Shown in pieces: positions 33,360 to 44,458 of a stretch of DNA of 64,000 nt. The notes below the pieces were generated by a model. That model was given only the letters and a program-made list of their open reading frames with translations, did not search any database and was not told where the DNA came from. Source of the DNA: Enterobacter asburiae (GTDB lineage: Bacteria; Pseudomonadota; Gammaproteobacteria; Enterobacterales; Enterobacteriaceae). The stretch lies in assembly GCF_008080435.1 (NCBI RefSeq), contig NZ_VRKN01000012.1, positions 35,853-99,852 of the forward strand, given 5' to 3'. Numbering within the stretch: the first letter of the stretch is position 1; each line of letters starts with the position of its first letter. Made by a program: the position numbers and the translations under genes.

Positions 33360-33368
33360 GATGGCTCC

Positions 33369-34589
33369 TTAAATTCCGTCGCGTTCCAGTGGGCAGCTCA
33401 TGCAGCGCGCGCCGCCGCGACCGCGTCCGAGTTCGTCGCCAGGGATGGGCAGCACGGTGATGCCCGCTTTGTCGTACTTCTCGTTGGTCCAGACGTTGCG
33501 CTCGTAGCCAATCACCACGCCCGGACGAATGGTCAGCACGTTGTTGGCGTCGTTCCACTGTTCGCGTTCGGCTTCAAAGGCATCGCCGCCGGTGGTGATC
33601 AGGCGCACCTGGGTAATGCCGAGCGCTTTCTCGATGGCGTGCAGCAGGTCGGTTTCCTGGGTGCGCAGCAGGCCGCCGCGTCCGTCCGGGGTGAGCGTCC
33701 AGCACTGGGCGTCTTTGCGCACCACTTCCGGGTAGACGGAGAAGGTGTCCACGTCGATGTGGGTCATGACGGTGTCGAGGTGCATGCAGGAGCGGTGTTT
33801 TGGCAGCTCAACGGCGATCACGCGCTCGGCCTGACGGTGTTTGAACAGGCTGTTGGCGAGGAACTCCACGCCCTGCGGCGTCGTGCGCTCGGACATGCCG
33901 ATCAATACGGCACCACGACCAATCACTAATACGTCGCCGCCTTCTAAGGTGGCGTGGTCGTAATTAATATTCTCATCGCCGAAATACTTAATAAAATCGC
34001 CGTCGGTAAACGCCGGGTGCCAGCGATATATTGCCCGCAGGTTATTGGTTTCACGCTGACGCGCCGGTTTCGCCATGGGGTTAATAGAGACGCCGTTATA
34101 AATCCAGCAGGAGGTATCGCGGGTAAATAAATGGTTCGGCAGCGGCTTCATAATAAAGTCATTCGCTGTGTGGGTATCCACCACCATATTTTTAATGGCC
34201 GCCGGAATTTCACCGTAAGTTAATCCACCGCTTAAACGCCGCGCCAGTTCTCGGTGTGGCATATCCGCCAGCCAGCCACGCACGTCACTCGCAAAGGTTG
34301 GCCCGAGGCGGTAGTCAGAGATTTGTGTATCCAGCAGCCAGGATTTCGCTTCTGCAATATCAAGGGTTTGTGTCAGAAGGTCGGTCAACAGCAGGACTTC
34401 CACACCCTGCTCGCGCAGCGTGTTTGCGAAAATGTCATGCTCCTCACCCGCCCGTTCAACAGAGAGCACGTCATCGAAAAGCAACTCCTGACAGTTTGAT
34501 GGCGTTAAACGTTTCAGACTTAAATTTGGGCGGTGCAGCATAACGCTACGCAATTGACCAATTTCAGAACCGACGTAATGCTTTTCCAT
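33369..34589 (-). CDS. arcA: Arginine deiminase
   Basis: 406 residues with the guanidine-modifying enzyme fold. Catalytic cysteine C396 in [14 protein letters not shown], with [10 protein letters not shown] and [15 protein letters not shown] motifs. It converts arginine to citrulline and ammonia and heads the arc operon. The ammonia also protects cells from acid. The upstream 675-bp control region carries CRP-like and FNR-like sites. Confidence 0.96.
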   Translation of the reverse strand: MEKHYVGSEIGQLRSVMLHRPNLSLKRLTPSNCQELLFDDVLSVERAGEEHDIFANTLREQGVEVLLLTDLLTQTLDIAEAKSWLLDTQISDYRLGPTFASDVRGWLADMPHRELARRLSGGLTYGEIPAAIKNMVVDTHTANDFIMKPLPNHLFTRDTSCWIYNGVSINPMAKPARQRETNNLRAIYRWHPAFTDGDFIKYFGDENINYDHATLEGGDVLVIGRGAVLIGMSERTTPQGVEFLANSLFKHRQAERVIAVELPKHRSCMHLDTVMTHIDVDTFSVYPEVVRKDAQCWTLTPDGRGGLLRTQETDLLHAIEKALGITQVRLITTGGDAFEAEREQWNDANNVLTIRPGVVIGYERNVWTNEKYDKAGITVLPIPGDELGRGRGGARCMSCPLERDGI

Positions 34590-34710
34590 AATTATTCCTT
34601 TAACTGTTTTTCAGAATAAAAAGGGCATGCGCCATGTGATGTATTTAATTGCATGGCGGCTAAGCTCAATTGATTTCGTGATTCATACTAGGCAGTTAAA
34701 TAATTCGTAT

Positions 34711-34726
34711 TGTGATGTTGCTCACG
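34711..34726. promoter_or_regulatory. CRP-like site upstream of arcA
   Basis: TGTGA-TGTTGC-TCACG matches the CRP consensus at 9 of 10 conserved bases, 122 bp from the arcA start. Confidence 0.6.
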
Positions 34727-34761
34727 CGAAATAGGATATTAAGAGGTTTATTTTCATTTGC

Positions 34762-34775
34762 ATGATTCGCATCAG
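34762..34775. promoter_or_regulatory. FNR-like site upstream of arcA
   Basis: ATGAT-TCGC-ATCAG matches the FNR pattern at 8 of 10 bases. It fits anaerobic induction of arginine deiminase operons. Confidence 0.5.
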
Positions 34776-35261
34776 ATAATGATTAATTTCATATTATTGA
34801 TGGGTGAATAGCTAAGCAGGATCCGGTGGCATTATTTGAGGTTGTTATTATTTTGTAGATTTTAATTTTTTGAAATATATTGTTATATCGTTGATTTTAA
34901 ATGATAAATATCATGCATAAGAATGGCTATGCAATTAACGTAATTAACTATTTTTGACTTAAGAAAAATAAATAAATAATTATGGTTTTTTAGAGCAAAT
35001 TATCAAAACAGTAAAGTGTGAGACGGTAACGGGTTTTGTTAATTAGAGTGAATGATCAAGAGGTTAGAACAGTCGCGCGATAAGCGCTGATCGAGGTTAT
35101 GCATAACCCCTGCATAATTGCCTGGGCAGGATTAACAGATAGTTAACACCTTTTCCGATAAACATGCGCTCGCGCAAACCTCTTCCAAAAAGGGCTGGTA
35201 TGGCAGCCTGGATTCTCGTATAAAAGATAAAAATGAAACATTGTTTTATATTGAGGGTTGA

Positions 35262-35720
<459 letters not shown>

Positions 35721-35728
35721 AAGCAAAA

Positions 35729-35752
35729 ACGGCAACCCTGTTGTCGTTTTTT
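35729..35752 (+). terminator. Intrinsic terminator after tabA
   Basis: ACGGCAAC-CCT-GTTGTCGT followed by a T-run to 35752, eight nt after the tabA stop. Confidence 0.85.
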
Positions 35753-35758
35753 AGTGTT

Positions 35759-35807
35759 TTCTCCCTCTCCCTGTGGGAGAGGGCCGGGGTGAGGGCATCA
35801 GGCCGCA
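35759..35807. repeat. Single copy of the palindrome found in the 104-bp tandem repeat
   Basis: Begins TTCTCCCTCTCCC, has the CTCTCCCTGTGGGAGAG hairpin and ends GAGGGCATCAGGCCGCA, the same as the first 48 bp of each unit at 42917-43270. Confidence 0.85.
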
Positions 35808-35893
35808 CTTACTAATATGTGATCCAGCTTAAATTTCCCGCACTCCTTCCTCATCTCCCATTTACCTGCCCTTTTTCTGCGTCGTAGTATGAT

Positions 35894-35929
35894 CGTTAAA
35901 TTAACGAACGCTGTTCTATAATGTAGAAC
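35894..35929 (+). promoter_or_regulatory. yagE promoter with two palindromes
   Basis: CGTTAA-A-TTAACG (35894-35906) and GTTCTA-TAATG-TAGAAC (35913-35929). A TATAAT -10 hexamer (35917-35922) lies inside the second. Repressor binding there would block initiation. The IclR-type XynR encoded at 42081 is the candidate. Confidence 0.55.
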
Positions 35930-35953
35930 AAAATGATTCAGCAAGGAGATCTC

Positions 35954-36862
35954 ATGCCGCAGTCCGCGTTGTTCACGGGAATCATTCCCCCAGTCTCCAC
36001 CATTTTCACCGCCGATGGTCAGCTTGATAAGCAGGGCACCGCCGCGCTGATCGACGATCTGATCCGTGCGGGCGTTGACGGCCTGTTCTTCCTGGGCAGC
36101 GGCGGCGAGTTCTCCCAGCTCAACGCCGAAGAGCGTAAAACCATTGCCCGCTTTGCTATCGATCATGTCGATCGTCGGGTGCCGGTACTGATCGGCACCG
36201 GCGGCACCAACGCCCGGGAAACCATTGAGCTGAGCCAGCACGCGCAGCAGGCGGGCGCTGACGGCATCGTGGTGATTAATCCCTACTACTGGAAAGTGTC
36301 GGAAGCGAACCTGATCCGCTATTTCGAGCAGGTGGCCGACAGCGTCACGCTGCCGGTGATGCTCTATAACTTCCCCGCGCTGACCGGGCAGGATCTGACC
36401 CCGGCGCTGGTCAAAACCCTCGCCGACTCGCGCAGCAACATCGTCGGCATCAAAGACACTATCGACTCCGTCGCCCACCTGCGCAGCATGATCCACACCG
36501 TCAAAGGCGCCCACCCGCACTTCACCGTGCTCTGCGGCTACGACGATCACCTCTTTAATACCCTGCTGCTCGGCGGCGACGGGGCGATCTCGGCCAGCGG
36601 CAACTTTGCTCCGCAGGTGTCGGTAAATCTTCTGAAAGCCTGGCGGGATAAAGACGTAGCGAAAGCGGCTGAGTATCATCAAACCCTGCTGCAAATCCCT
36701 CAGATGTATCAGCTGGATACGCCGTTTGTGAACGTCATTAAAGAGGCGATAGTGCTTTGTGGTCGCCCGATTTCAACGCACGTCCTGCCGCCAGCCTCGC
36801 CGCTGGATGAGCCGCGTAAGGCGCAGCTGAAAACTCTGTTACAACAGCTCAAGCTCTGCTGA
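35954..36862 (+). CDS. yagE: 2-keto-3-deoxy sugar-acid aldolase YagE
   Basis: 302 residues from [14 protein letters not shown] chose this ATG because AAGGAG (35944-35949 region) precedes it, while the ATG at 35933 has no ribosome site and lies just behind the -10. DapA-superfamily fold with Schiff-base lysine K167 in VGIKDTID and YNFPALTG. Nearly identical to E. coli K-12 YagE, which splits 2-keto-3-deoxygluconate and related acids to pyruvate plus aldehyde. First gene of the xylonate cluster. Confidence 0.93.
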   Translation: MPQSALFTGIIPPVSTIFTADGQLDKQGTAALIDDLIRAGVDGLFFLGSGGEFSQLNAEERKTIARFAIDHVDRRVPVLIGTGGTNARETIELSQHAQQAGADGIVVINPYYWKVSEANLIRYFEQVADSVTLPVMLYNFPALTGQDLTPALVKTLADSRSNIVGIKDTIDSVAHLRSMIHTVKGAHPHFTVLCGYDDHLFNTLLLGGDGAISASGNFAPQVSVNLLKAWRDKDVAKAAEYHQTLLQIPQMYQLDTPFVNVIKEAIVLCGRPISTHVLPPASPLDEPRKAQLKTLLQQLKLC

Positions 36863-36875
36863 GCCGGAGATAACG

Positions 36876-38843
36876 ATGACCATTGAGAAAATTTTCACCC
36901 CGCAGGACGAGGCGTTTTATGCGGTGATCACCCACGCGGCGGGGCCGCAGGGCGCGCTGCCGCTGACCCCGCAGATGCTGATGGAATCTCCCAGCGGCAA
37001 TCTGTTCGGCATGACGCAGAACGCCGGAATGGGCTGGGACGCCAACAGGCTGACGGGCAAAGAGGTGCTGATCATCGGCACCCAGGGCGGGATCCGCGCC
37101 GGGGACGGACGCCCGGTTGCGCTGGGCTACCACACCGGGCACTGGGAAATCGGCATGCAGATGCAGGCGGCCGCGAAGGAGATCACCCGCAACGGTGGGA
37201 TCCCGTTTGCCGCCTTCGTCAGCGATCCGTGCGACGGGCGCTCTCAGGGCACGCACGGGATGTTCGACTCCCTGCCGTACCGCAACGATGCGGCGATTGT
37301 GTTTCGTCGTCTGATCCGCTCTTTGCCAACGCGCCGGGCGGTGATTGGCGTGGCAACCTGCGATAAAGGGCTGCCCGCCACCATGATTGCGCTGGCCGCT
37401 ATGCACGACCTGCCGACCATTCTGGTGCCGGGCGGGGCGACGCTGCCGCCGACCGTGGGGGAAGATGCGGGCAAGGTGCAGACCATTGGAGCGCGCTTCG
37501 CCAACCACGAGCTGTCGTTGCAGGAGGCCGCTGAGCTGGGCTGTCGCGCCTGCGCGTCGCCGGGCGGCGGGTGTCAGTTCCTCGGCACGGCGGGCACCTC
37601 TCAGGTGGTCGCGGAAGCGCTGGGGCTGGCGCTGCCGCACTCCGCGCTGGCGCCGTCCGGGCAGGCGGTGTGGCTGGAGATCGCCCGCCAGTCGGCGCGC
37701 GCGGTCAGCGAGCTGGATAACCGCGGCATCACCACGCGCGATATCCTCACCGACAAAGCCATCGAAAACGCGATGGTGATCCACGCGGCGTTCGGCGGCT
37801 CCACCAATTTACTGCTGCACATTCCGGCCATCGCCCACGCGGCGGGCTGCACTATTCCGGACGTTGAACACTGGACGCGCATCAACCGCAAGGTACCGCG
37901 CCTGGTGAGCGTGCTGCCAAACGGCCCGGACTACCACCCGACCGTGCGAGCTTTCCTGGCGGGCGGCGTGCCGGAAGTGATGCTCCACCTGCGCGATCTC
38001 GGCCTGCTGCATCTGGATGCCATGACCGTGACCGGCCAGACGGTAGGCGAGAACCTCGACTGGTGGCAGGCTTCCGAGCGCCGTAAGCGCTTCCGCCAGT
38101 GCCTGCGCGAGCAGGACGGCGTGGAGCCGGATGACGTGATCCTGCCGCCGGAGAAGGCAAAAGCGAAAGGGCTGACCTCGACCGTCTGCTTCCCGACGGG
38201 CAACATCGCGCCGGAAGGATCGGTGATCAAGGCCACGGCGATTGACCCGTCGGTGGTGGATGACGATGGCGTTTACCGCCACACCGGCCGGGTGCGGGTG
38301 TTTGTCTCCGAAGCGCAGGCAATTAAGGCCATCAAGCGGGAAGAGATTATGCAGGGCGATATCATGGTGGTGATCGGCGGCGGACCGTCCGGCACCGGCA
38401 TGGAAGAGACCTACCAGTTGACCTCTGCGCTGAAACATATCTCCTGGGGGAAAACGGTATCGCTCATTACCGATGCGCGCTTCTCGGGCGTGTCGACGGG
38501 GGCCTGCTTCGGCCACGTATCGCCGGAGGCGCTGGCGGGCGGGCCGATTGGCAAGCTGCGCGACAACGACATCATCGAGATAGCCGTGGACCGCCTGACC
38601 CTGACGGGCAGCGTGAACTTTATCGGCACGGCGGACAACCCGCTGACGCCGGAAGAGGGCGCGCGCGAGCTGGCGATGCGGCAGCCTCACCCGGACCTGC
38701 ACGCCCACGACTTTTTGCCGGACGATACCCGGCTGTGGGCGGCGCTGCAGTCGGTGAGCGGCGGCACCTGGAAAGGCTGCATTTATGACACCGATAAAAT
38801 CATTGAGGTAATTAACGCCGGAAAAAAAGCGCTCGGCATTTAA
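36876..38843 (+). CDS. yagF: Sugar-acid (xylonate) dehydratase YagF
   Basis: 655 residues of the IlvD/Edd family with Fe-S cysteines in SDPCDG, ATCDKG and SPGGGCQF, and the C-terminal domain with [12 protein letters not shown]. Nearly identical to E. coli YagF, a D-xylonate dehydratase giving 2-keto-3-deoxyxylonate for YagE. It starts 13 bp after yagE and ends before a terminator, so yagEF is a transcription unit. Confidence 0.93.
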   Translation: MTIEKIFTPQDEAFYAVITHAAGPQGALPLTPQMLMESPSGNLFGMTQNAGMGWDANRLTGKEVLIIGTQGGIRAGDGRPVALGYHTGHWEIGMQMQAAAKEITRNGGIPFAAFVSDPCDGRSQGTHGMFDSLPYRNDAAIVFRRLIRSLPTRRAVIGVATCDKGLPATMIALAAMHDLPTILVPGGATLPPTVGEDAGKVQTIGARFANHELSLQEAAELGCRACASPGGGCQFLGTAGTSQVVAEALGLALPHSALAPSGQAVWLEIARQSARAVSELDNRGITTRDILTDKAIENAMVIHAAFGGSTNLLLHIPAIAHAAGCTIPDVEHWTRINRKVPRLVSVLPNGPDYHPTVRAFLAGGVPEVMLHLRDLGLLHLDAMTVTGQTVGENLDWWQASERRKRFRQCLREQDGVEPDDVILPPEKAKAKGLTSTVCFPTGNIAPEGSVIKATAIDPSVVDDDGVYRHTGRVRVFVSEAQAIKAIKREEIMQGDIMVVIGGGPSGTGMEETYQLTSALKHISWGKTVSLITDARFSGVSTGACFGHVSPEALAGGPIGKLRDNDIIEIAVDRLTLTGSVNFIGTADNPLTPEEGARELAMRQPHPDLHAHDFLPDDTRLWAALQSVSGGTWKGCIYDTDKIIEVINAGKKALGI

Positions 38844-38860
38844 TTATTTTTTAGATAACT

Positions 38861-38892
38861 CCGTCTGCGAAAAATATTTCGCGGACGGTTTT
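38861..38892 (+). terminator. Intrinsic terminator after yagF
   Basis: CCGTCTGCGAAA pairs with TTTCGCGGACGG (one G-T pair), then TTTT. It separates yagEF from yagGH. Confidence 0.8.
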
Positions 38893-39068
38893 CGCTTGTC
38901 TGTAATTTGCTAATTTAAACAATGAGTTGTGATGTATCGTTGGCGTCACAAAAGCAAAATAACGTAATTCAGAAATAAGATATGACCATTGCTGGTTAAT
39001 TGAACAGCTCATTACACTCTATTAACACGATGTTGTAATTCAGCACACTACATAAGGGTGTAATTCTG

Positions 39069-40451
39069 ATGACGCAATTAACCATGAAAGATAAAATTGG
39101 CTACGGGCTGGGTGACACCGCCTGCGGCTTCGTCTGGCAGGCCACGATGTTCCTGCTGGCCTATTTCTACACCGACGTATTTGGCCTGTCGGCGGGGATT
39201 ATGGGGACGCTGTTTTTGGTCTCCCGCGTGCTCGACGCCGTGACCGACCCGCTGATGGGGCTGCTGGTAGACCGCACCCGCACGCGGCACGGCCAGTTCC
39301 GCCCGTTCCTGCTGTGGGGCGCCATCCCGTTCGGCATCGTCTGCGTGCTGACCTTCTACACGCCGGACTTCTCCGCGCAGGGCAAAATCATCTACGCCTG
39401 TGTGACCTACATTCTTCTGACCCTGGTCTATACCTTCGTTAACGTGCCGTACTGCGCCATGCCGGGCGTGATCACCGCCGACCCGAAAGAGCGTCACGCC
39501 CTGCAGTCCTGGCGCTTCTTCCTGGCGGCGGCGGGCTCGCTCGCCATCAGCGGCATCGCGCTGCCGCTGGTCAGCATCATCGGCAAAGGGAACGAGCAGG
39601 TGGGCTATTTCGGCGCCATGTGCGTGCTGGGGCTGAGCGGCGTGGTGCTGCTCTACGTCTGCTTCTTTACCACCAAAGAGCGCTACACCTTTGAGGTGCA
39701 GCCGGGCTCGTCGGTGGCGAAAGATCTTAAGCTGCTGCTGGGCAACAGCCAGTGGCGCATCATGTGCGCGTTCAAGATGATGGCGACCTGCTCCAACGTG
39801 GTTCGCGGCGGGGCAACGCTCTATTTCGTCAAATACGTGATGGATCACCCGGAGATGGCGACCCAGTTTTTACTCTATGGCAGCCTCGCCACCATGTTCG
39901 GTTCGCTCTGCTCGTCCCGCCTGCTGGGCCGCTTCGACCGCGTCACCGCCTTCAAGTGGATCATTGTCGCCTACTCGCTGATCAGCCTGCTGATTTTCGT
40001 TACCCCGGCGGAGCATATCGCGCTGATTTTCGCCCTCAACATCCTGTTCCTGTTCGTCTTTAACACTACCACGCCGCTGCAGTGGCTGATGGCCTCTGAC
40101 GTGGTGGATTACGAGGAGAGCCGCAGCGGGCGTCGCCTCGACGGGCTGGTGTTCTCCACCTACCTGTTCAGCCTGAAGATTGGCCTCGCGATTGGCGGGG
40201 CGGTGGTGGGCTGGATCCTGGCATACGTGAACTACTCCGCCAGCAGCAGCGTGCAGCCGGTGGAGGTGCTCACCACCATCAAAATTCTGTTCTGCGTGGT
40301 GCCGGTGGTGCTCTACGCGGGCATGTTCATCATGCTGTCGTTATACAAACTCACCGACGCCCGCGTGGAGGCCATCAGCCAGCAGCTGATCAAGCACCGC
40401 GCGTCGCAGGGTGAGGCCGTTCCCGACGCCGCGACAGCCGCATCCCATTAA
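39069..40451 (+). CDS. yagG: GPH-family glycoside/xyloside symporter YagG
   Basis: 460 residues with 12 hydrophobic segments of the glycoside-pentoside-hexuronide:cation symporter family. MKDKIGYGLGDTACG at the N-terminus and DPLMGLLVDRTRTRHGQFRPF are family hallmarks. It likely imports xylosides or xylooligosaccharides for YagH. It has its own 176-bp upstream region after the terminator, with a TTGTGA...TCACAA inverted repeat at 38927-38951. Confidence 0.93.
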   Translation: MTQLTMKDKIGYGLGDTACGFVWQATMFLLAYFYTDVFGLSAGIMGTLFLVSRVLDAVTDPLMGLLVDRTRTRHGQFRPFLLWGAIPFGIVCVLTFYTPDFSAQGKIIYACVTYILLTLVYTFVNVPYCAMPGVITADPKERHALQSWRFFLAAAGSLAISGIALPLVSIIGKGNEQVGYFGAMCVLGLSGVVLLYVCFFTTKERYTFEVQPGSSVAKDLKLLLGNSQWRIMCAFKMMATCSNVVRGGATLYFVKYVMDHPEMATQFLLYGSLATMFGSLCSSRLLGRFDRVTAFKWIIVAYSLISLLIFVTPAEHIALIFALNILFLFVFNTTTPLQWLMASDVVDYEESRSGRRLDGLVFSTYLFSLKIGLAIGGAVVGWILAYVNYSASSSVQPVEVLTTIKILFCVVPVVLYAGMFIMLSLYKLTDARVEAISQQLIKHRASQGEAVPDAATAASH

Positions 40452-40462
40452 CCGGAGGCAAT

Positions 40463-42076
40463 ATGACAACCATTACTAATCCTATCCTGACCGGCTTTAA
40501 CCCCGACCCGTCCCTCTGCCGTCAGGGCGAGGACTACTACATCGCCACCTCGACCTTCGAGTGGTTTCCGGGCGTGCGCATCTACCACTCCCGCGACTTA
40601 ACAAACTGGTCGCTGGTCAGCACGCCGCTGGACCGCGTGTCGATGCTGGACATGAAGGGCAACCCGGACTCCGGCGGCATCTGGGCGCCGTGCCTGAGCT
40701 ACGCCGACGGCAAATTCTGGCTGCTCTACACCGACGTGAAGATTGTCGATTCGCCGTGGAAAAATGGCCGCAACTTCCTCGTCACCGCACCCTCCATCGA
40801 GGGGCCGTGGAGCGAACCGATCCCGATGGGTAACGGCGGGTTTGACCCGTCCCTGTTCCACGACGACGATGGCCGCAAATACTACCTCTACCGTCCGTGG
40901 GGGCCGCGCCACCACAGCAACCCGCATAACACCATCGTCATGCAGGAGTTCGATCCACAGACCGGCACGCTCTCGCCCGAGCGCAAAACCCTGTTTACCG
41001 GCACGCCGCTCTGCTACACCGAAGGCGCGCACCTGTATCGCCACGCGGGTTGGTACTACCTGATGGTTGCCGAAGGCGGCACCAGCTACGAGCACGCCGT
41101 CGTAGTGCTGCGCGCAAAAACCATCGACGGGCCATACGAACTGCACCCGGACGTGACGATGATGACCAGCTGGCACCTGCCGGAGAACCCGCTGCAGAAG
41201 AGCGGCCACGGCTCGCTGCTGCAGACGCATACGGGGGAATGGTATATGGCCTACCTCACCAGCCGCCCGCTGCGTCTGCCCGGCGTGCCGCTGCTGGCGT
41301 CCGGCGGACGCGGCTACTGCCCGCTGGGGCGCGAGACCGGCATCGCCCGCATTGAGTGGCGCGACGGCTGGCCGTACGTGGAAGGCGGTAAGCACGCGCA
41401 GCTGACCGTGCCCGGCCCGCAGGTGGCGGAGCAGCCTGCTGTCGCTCAGGGCAACTGGCGGGATGATTTTGACGGCAGCACGCTCGACCCTGAACTGCAG
41501 ACCCTGCGCATTCCGTTCGACGACACTCTCGGCTCGCTTACCGCGCGCCCGGGCTATTTACGGCTCTACGGCAACGACTCGCTCAACTCGACCTTCACCC
41601 AGTCGACCGTGGCGCGCCGCTGGCAGCACTTCGTCTTCCGGGCGGAGACGCGGATGCAGTTCTCGCCGGTCCACTTCCAGCAGAGCGCGGGGCTTACCTG
41701 CTACTACAACAGCAAAAACTGGAGCTACTGTTTTGTGGACTATGAGGAGGGGCTGGGGAGAACGATCAAGGTGATCCAGCTGGACCACAACGTGCCGTCG
41801 TGGCCGCTGCACGAGCAGCCGATTTCGGTGCCGGAACAGGCCGAGAGCGTCTGGCTGCGGGTGGATGTGGATACGCTGGTCTACCGCTACAGCTACTCGT
41901 TTGACGGCGAGACATGGCACGCCGTGCCGGTAACGTATGAGGCGTGGAAGCTGTCGGACGACTACATCGGCGGGCGCGGCTTCTTCACCGGCGCATTTGT
42001 GGGGCTGCACTGCGAGGACATCAGCGGTGACGGCTGCCACGCGGACTTCGACTACTTCACCTACGAGCCGGCCTAA
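40463..42076 (+). CDS. yagH: GH43 beta-xylosidase YagH
   Basis: 537 residues. The five-bladed GH43 propeller has NPDPSLCRQGEDYY (catalytic base Asp), an Asp in NGGFDPSLF, and acid Glu in YTEGAHLY. A C-terminal lectin-like DUF1349/GH43_C2 domain occupies about 330-537. It releases xylose from 1,4-beta-xylooligosaccharides in the cytoplasm. It starts 11 bp after yagG and converges with xynR, 4 bp apart. Confidence 0.94.
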   Translation: MTTITNPILTGFNPDPSLCRQGEDYYIATSTFEWFPGVRIYHSRDLTNWSLVSTPLDRVSMLDMKGNPDSGGIWAPCLSYADGKFWLLYTDVKIVDSPWKNGRNFLVTAPSIEGPWSEPIPMGNGGFDPSLFHDDDGRKYYLYRPWGPRHHSNPHNTIVMQEFDPQTGTLSPERKTLFTGTPLCYTEGAHLYRHAGWYYLMVAEGGTSYEHAVVVLRAKTIDGPYELHPDVTMMTSWHLPENPLQKSGHGSLLQTHTGEWYMAYLTSRPLRLPGVPLLASGGRGYCPLGRETGIARIEWRDGWPYVEGGKHAQLTVPGPQVAEQPAVAQGNWRDDFDGSTLDPELQTLRIPFDDTLGSLTARPGYLRLYGNDSLNSTFTQSTVARRWQHFVFRAETRMQFSPVHFQQSAGLTCYYNSKNWSYCFVDYEEGLGRTIKVIQLDHNVPSWPLHEQPISVPEQAESVWLRVDVDTLVYRYSYSFDGETWHAVPVTYEAWKLSDDYIGGRGFFTGAFVGLHCEDISGDGCHADFDYFTYEPA

Positions 42077-42080
42077 CGGC

Positions 42081-42839
42081 TCAGGCCGGGTAGCCCAGCG
42101 CACGTGAGAGCTGGAGCCCGGCCTGCTGAAGCTGCTCGCGGAAGTTAGCCAGCTCGGCGTCGTCCACGCGGGAGGTCAGCGTCGACAGGCTCAGGGCGGC
42201 GATGACGCGGGACTCGTGGTTCCACACCGGCACCGCCACGCAGCGCACGCCCTGCTCGTTCTCTTCGCTGTCCAGGGCAAAACCCTGCTCGCGGGTCTGC
42301 GCCAGGGCGCTCATTAAGGCTTCGCGAGAGGCGAGGGTAGCGGGCGTAAAGGTGGTGTACTGATAGCCTTCCAGCAGGGCGTTCAGCTCGGGTTCGCCCA
42401 GCCAGGCAATCAACACCTTGCCGATGGCGGTGGCGTGAACCGGCAGGCGGCGGCCGATGCGCGAATAGGCGATGGCGGCCAGCTTGCCTTCAATCTTCTC
42501 GATATAGACCCCTTCACGCCCGTCCAGGATCCCCAGATGGGTGGTCTGCCCGGTCCGCTGGGACAGCTCCGTCAGCCAGCCTTTCGCCTTCTGGCGAATA
42601 TCCATCGAGCCCACGACAAAATGGCCGCGCTCGACCAGCTTCATGCCGAGGCGATACTTGCCGTTCTCCGGGTTCTGATCGATATAGCCGTGAAGCTGCA
42701 GGGTTTTCAGCAGCGAGTGGAGGGTACTCTTGCTCAGCCCCATCAGTTTGCTGATGTCGGTGATCTTAAGCTCGGTGGCCTGCTCGTTGAACAGGTCGAG
42801 GATCTGCAACGCACGTTCAACAGACTGAATAATCGGCAT
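42081..42839 (-). CDS. xynR: IclR family regulator of the xylonate cluster
   Basis: 252 residues: IclR winged helix (SVERALQILDLFNEQA, LMGLSKSTLHSLLKTLQLHGYI) and a C-terminal effector domain with GVRCVAVPVWN. Orthologue by synteny and sequence of E. coli YagI (XynR), which controls yagEF and yagGH. Palindromes over the yagE -10 element are its likely target. Confidence 0.9.
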   Translation of the reverse strand: MPIIQSVERALQILDLFNEQATELKITDISKLMGLSKSTLHSLLKTLQLHGYIDQNPENGKYRLGMKLVERGHFVVGSMDIRQKAKGWLTELSQRTGQTTHLGILDGREGVYIEKIEGKLAAIAYSRIGRRLPVHATAIGKVLIAWLGEPELNALLEGYQYTTFTPATLASREALMSALAQTREQGFALDSEENEQGVRCVAVPVWNHESRVIAALSLSTLTSRVDDAELANFREQLQQAGLQLSRALGYPA

Positions 42840-42916
42840 AATGCTGGTATGTCCACGCTGGAATTAAGGCGAAAACGTACCTTTTTCGGGGTGAAAAATC
42901 AATGAAATGGCGCCGG

Positions 42917-43270
42917 TGTTCTCCCTCTCCCCGTGGGAGAGGGCCGGGGTGAGGGCATCAGGCCGCATCGTCACCTGATTTGCCCGGCGGCGCTTCGCTT
43001 GCACGGGCCTACGGGTTGGGTGTTCTCCCTCTCGCCGTGGGAGAGGGCCGGGATGAGGGCATCAGGCCGCATCGTTGCCTGATTCGCCCGGCGGCGCTGC
43101 GCTTGCACGGGCCTACGGGCTGGGTGTTCTCCCTCTCCCTGTGGGAGAGGGCCGGGGTGAGGGCATCAGGCCGCATCGTTGCCTGATTCGCCCGGCGGCG
43201 CTTCGCTTGCACGGGCCTACAGGCTGGGTTTTCTCCCTCTCCCTGTGGGAGAGGGCCGGGGTGAGGGCAC
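42917..43270. repeat. 104-bp tandem repeat, about 3.4 copies
   Basis: Units start at 42917, 43021, 43125 and 43229 (truncated). Each has two palindromes: CTCTCCCTGTGGGAGAG and the REP-like GCCCGGCGGCGC...GCACGGGCC. Copies differ at a few bases only. It lies between xynR and argI, both on the minus strand, downstream of argI. Confidence 0.95.
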
Positions 43271-43289
43271 CAGCACGCAGAATACCCAA

Positions 43290-44294
43290 TCACTCCCCAA
43301 GCGTCGCCACCATCACCGCCTTAATCGTATGCATCCGGTTTTCCGCCTGGTCGAACACGATGCTCGCCGCCGACTCAAACACCTCGTCGGTCACCTCCAT
43401 TCCGCCGTGCAGATCGAACTCTTTCGCCATCTGCTTGCCGAGCGTGGTCTGGTCGTCATGGAACGCCGGCAGGCAGTGCAGGAACTTAACGTTCGGGTTG
43501 CCGGTCAGCGCCATCATCTGCGCGTTCACCTGATACCCGCGCAGCAGCGCAATCCGCTCTGCCCACTTCTCTTTGGCTTCGCCCATCGACACCCACACAT
43601 CGGTATAGATAAAGTCCGCGCCCTTCACGCCCGCCGCCACGTCTTCCGTCAGGACGATCTTCCCGCCGTGCTTCTCCGCCAGCGCGCGGCACTCCGCCAC
43701 CAGGCTCTCTTCCGGCCAGCAGGCTTTCGGGGCCACCAGACGCAGATCCAGCCCGGTCAGTGCCGCCGCTTCCAGCATCGAGTTGCCCATGTTGTTGCGC
43801 GCGTCGCCCGCGTAGACCAGCGTCATCTCGTTAAACGCCTTGCCCGGCAGGTGCTCCTGCATGGTCAGCAGGTCAGCCAGCAGCTGGGTCGGGTGGAACT
43901 CGTTGGTCAGCCCGTTCCACACCGGCACGCCTGCATACTGCGCCAGCGTTTCGACCACTTCCTGGCCGTGACCGCGATACTGAATGCCGTCGTACATCCG
44001 CCCGAGCACGCGCGCGGTGTCCTTAATTGACTCTTTATGCCCAATCTGGCTGCCGCTCGGCCCTAAATACGTGACGCGCGCGCCCTGGTCAAATGCGGCA
44101 ACTTCGAAAGAGCAACGTGTACGGGTCGAGTCTTTTTCGAAGATGAGCGCGATGTTTTTACCGGTAAGCTTTTGTACTTCCTTGCCATTTTTTTTATCAG
44201 CTTTGAGCTGTGCGGCAAGAGTCAGCAGAGAAGTGAACTGTGCAGGGGTAAAGTCGAGCAGTTTCAGAAAGTGTTTCTTGTATAAATCGGACAT
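43290..44294 (-). CDS. argI: Ornithine carbamoyltransferase, anabolic
   Basis: 334 residues with STRTR, HPTQLL and HCLPAFHDD motifs. It makes citrulline from ornithine for arginine synthesis. A canonical pair of ARG boxes lies upstream, which marks it as the ArgR-repressed biosynthetic gene, unlike arcB 11 kb away. It is divergent from rraB, as in E. coli. Confidence 0.95.
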   Translation of the reverse strand: MSDLYKKHFLKLLDFTPAQFTSLLTLAAQLKADKKNGKEVQKLTGKNIALIFEKDSTRTRCSFEVAAFDQGARVTYLGPSGSQIGHKESIKDTARVLGRMYDGIQYRGHGQEVVETLAQYAGVPVWNGLTNEFHPTQLLADLLTMQEHLPGKAFNEMTLVYAGDARNNMGNSMLEAAALTGLDLRLVAPKACWPEESLVAECRALAEKHGGKIVLTEDVAAGVKGADFIYTDVWVSMGEAKEKWAERIALLRGYQVNAQMMALTGNPNVKFLHCLPAFHDDQTTLGKQMAKEFDLHGGMEVTDEVFESAASIVFDQAENRMHTIKAVMVATLGE

Positions 44295-44321
44295 CTTATC
44301 CTCGCATGGCGAACGCCACTT

Positions 44322-44360
44322 ATTGAATTAAAATTCACTTTATATGTGTAATTATTCATT
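44322..44360. promoter_or_regulatory. Pair of ARG boxes upstream of argI
   Basis: ATTGAATTAAAATTCACT (44322-44339) fits the 18-bp ArgR consensus at every specified position. A weaker box TATGTGTAATTATTCATT (44343-44360) follows after the canonical 3-bp spacer. Confidence 0.9.
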
Positions 44361-44458
44361 TGCAACCCCGTTTCACAATTCTTTCTTACAAAGGTGGAGG
44401 CAAACCCGTCCGTGTGTGAAAATAGAAGTATCTGCCGCACTTTAAAGAGGATTGAGCC

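Noticed and set aside
35933..35953. ATG at 35933 as the yagE start
   Set aside because: It has no ribosome site and lies only about 10 bp from the -10 element. AAGGAG serves the ATG at 35954.
42917..43270. CRISPR array
   Set aside because: The repeats are contiguous 104-bp units with no unique spacers, and no cas genes are nearby.
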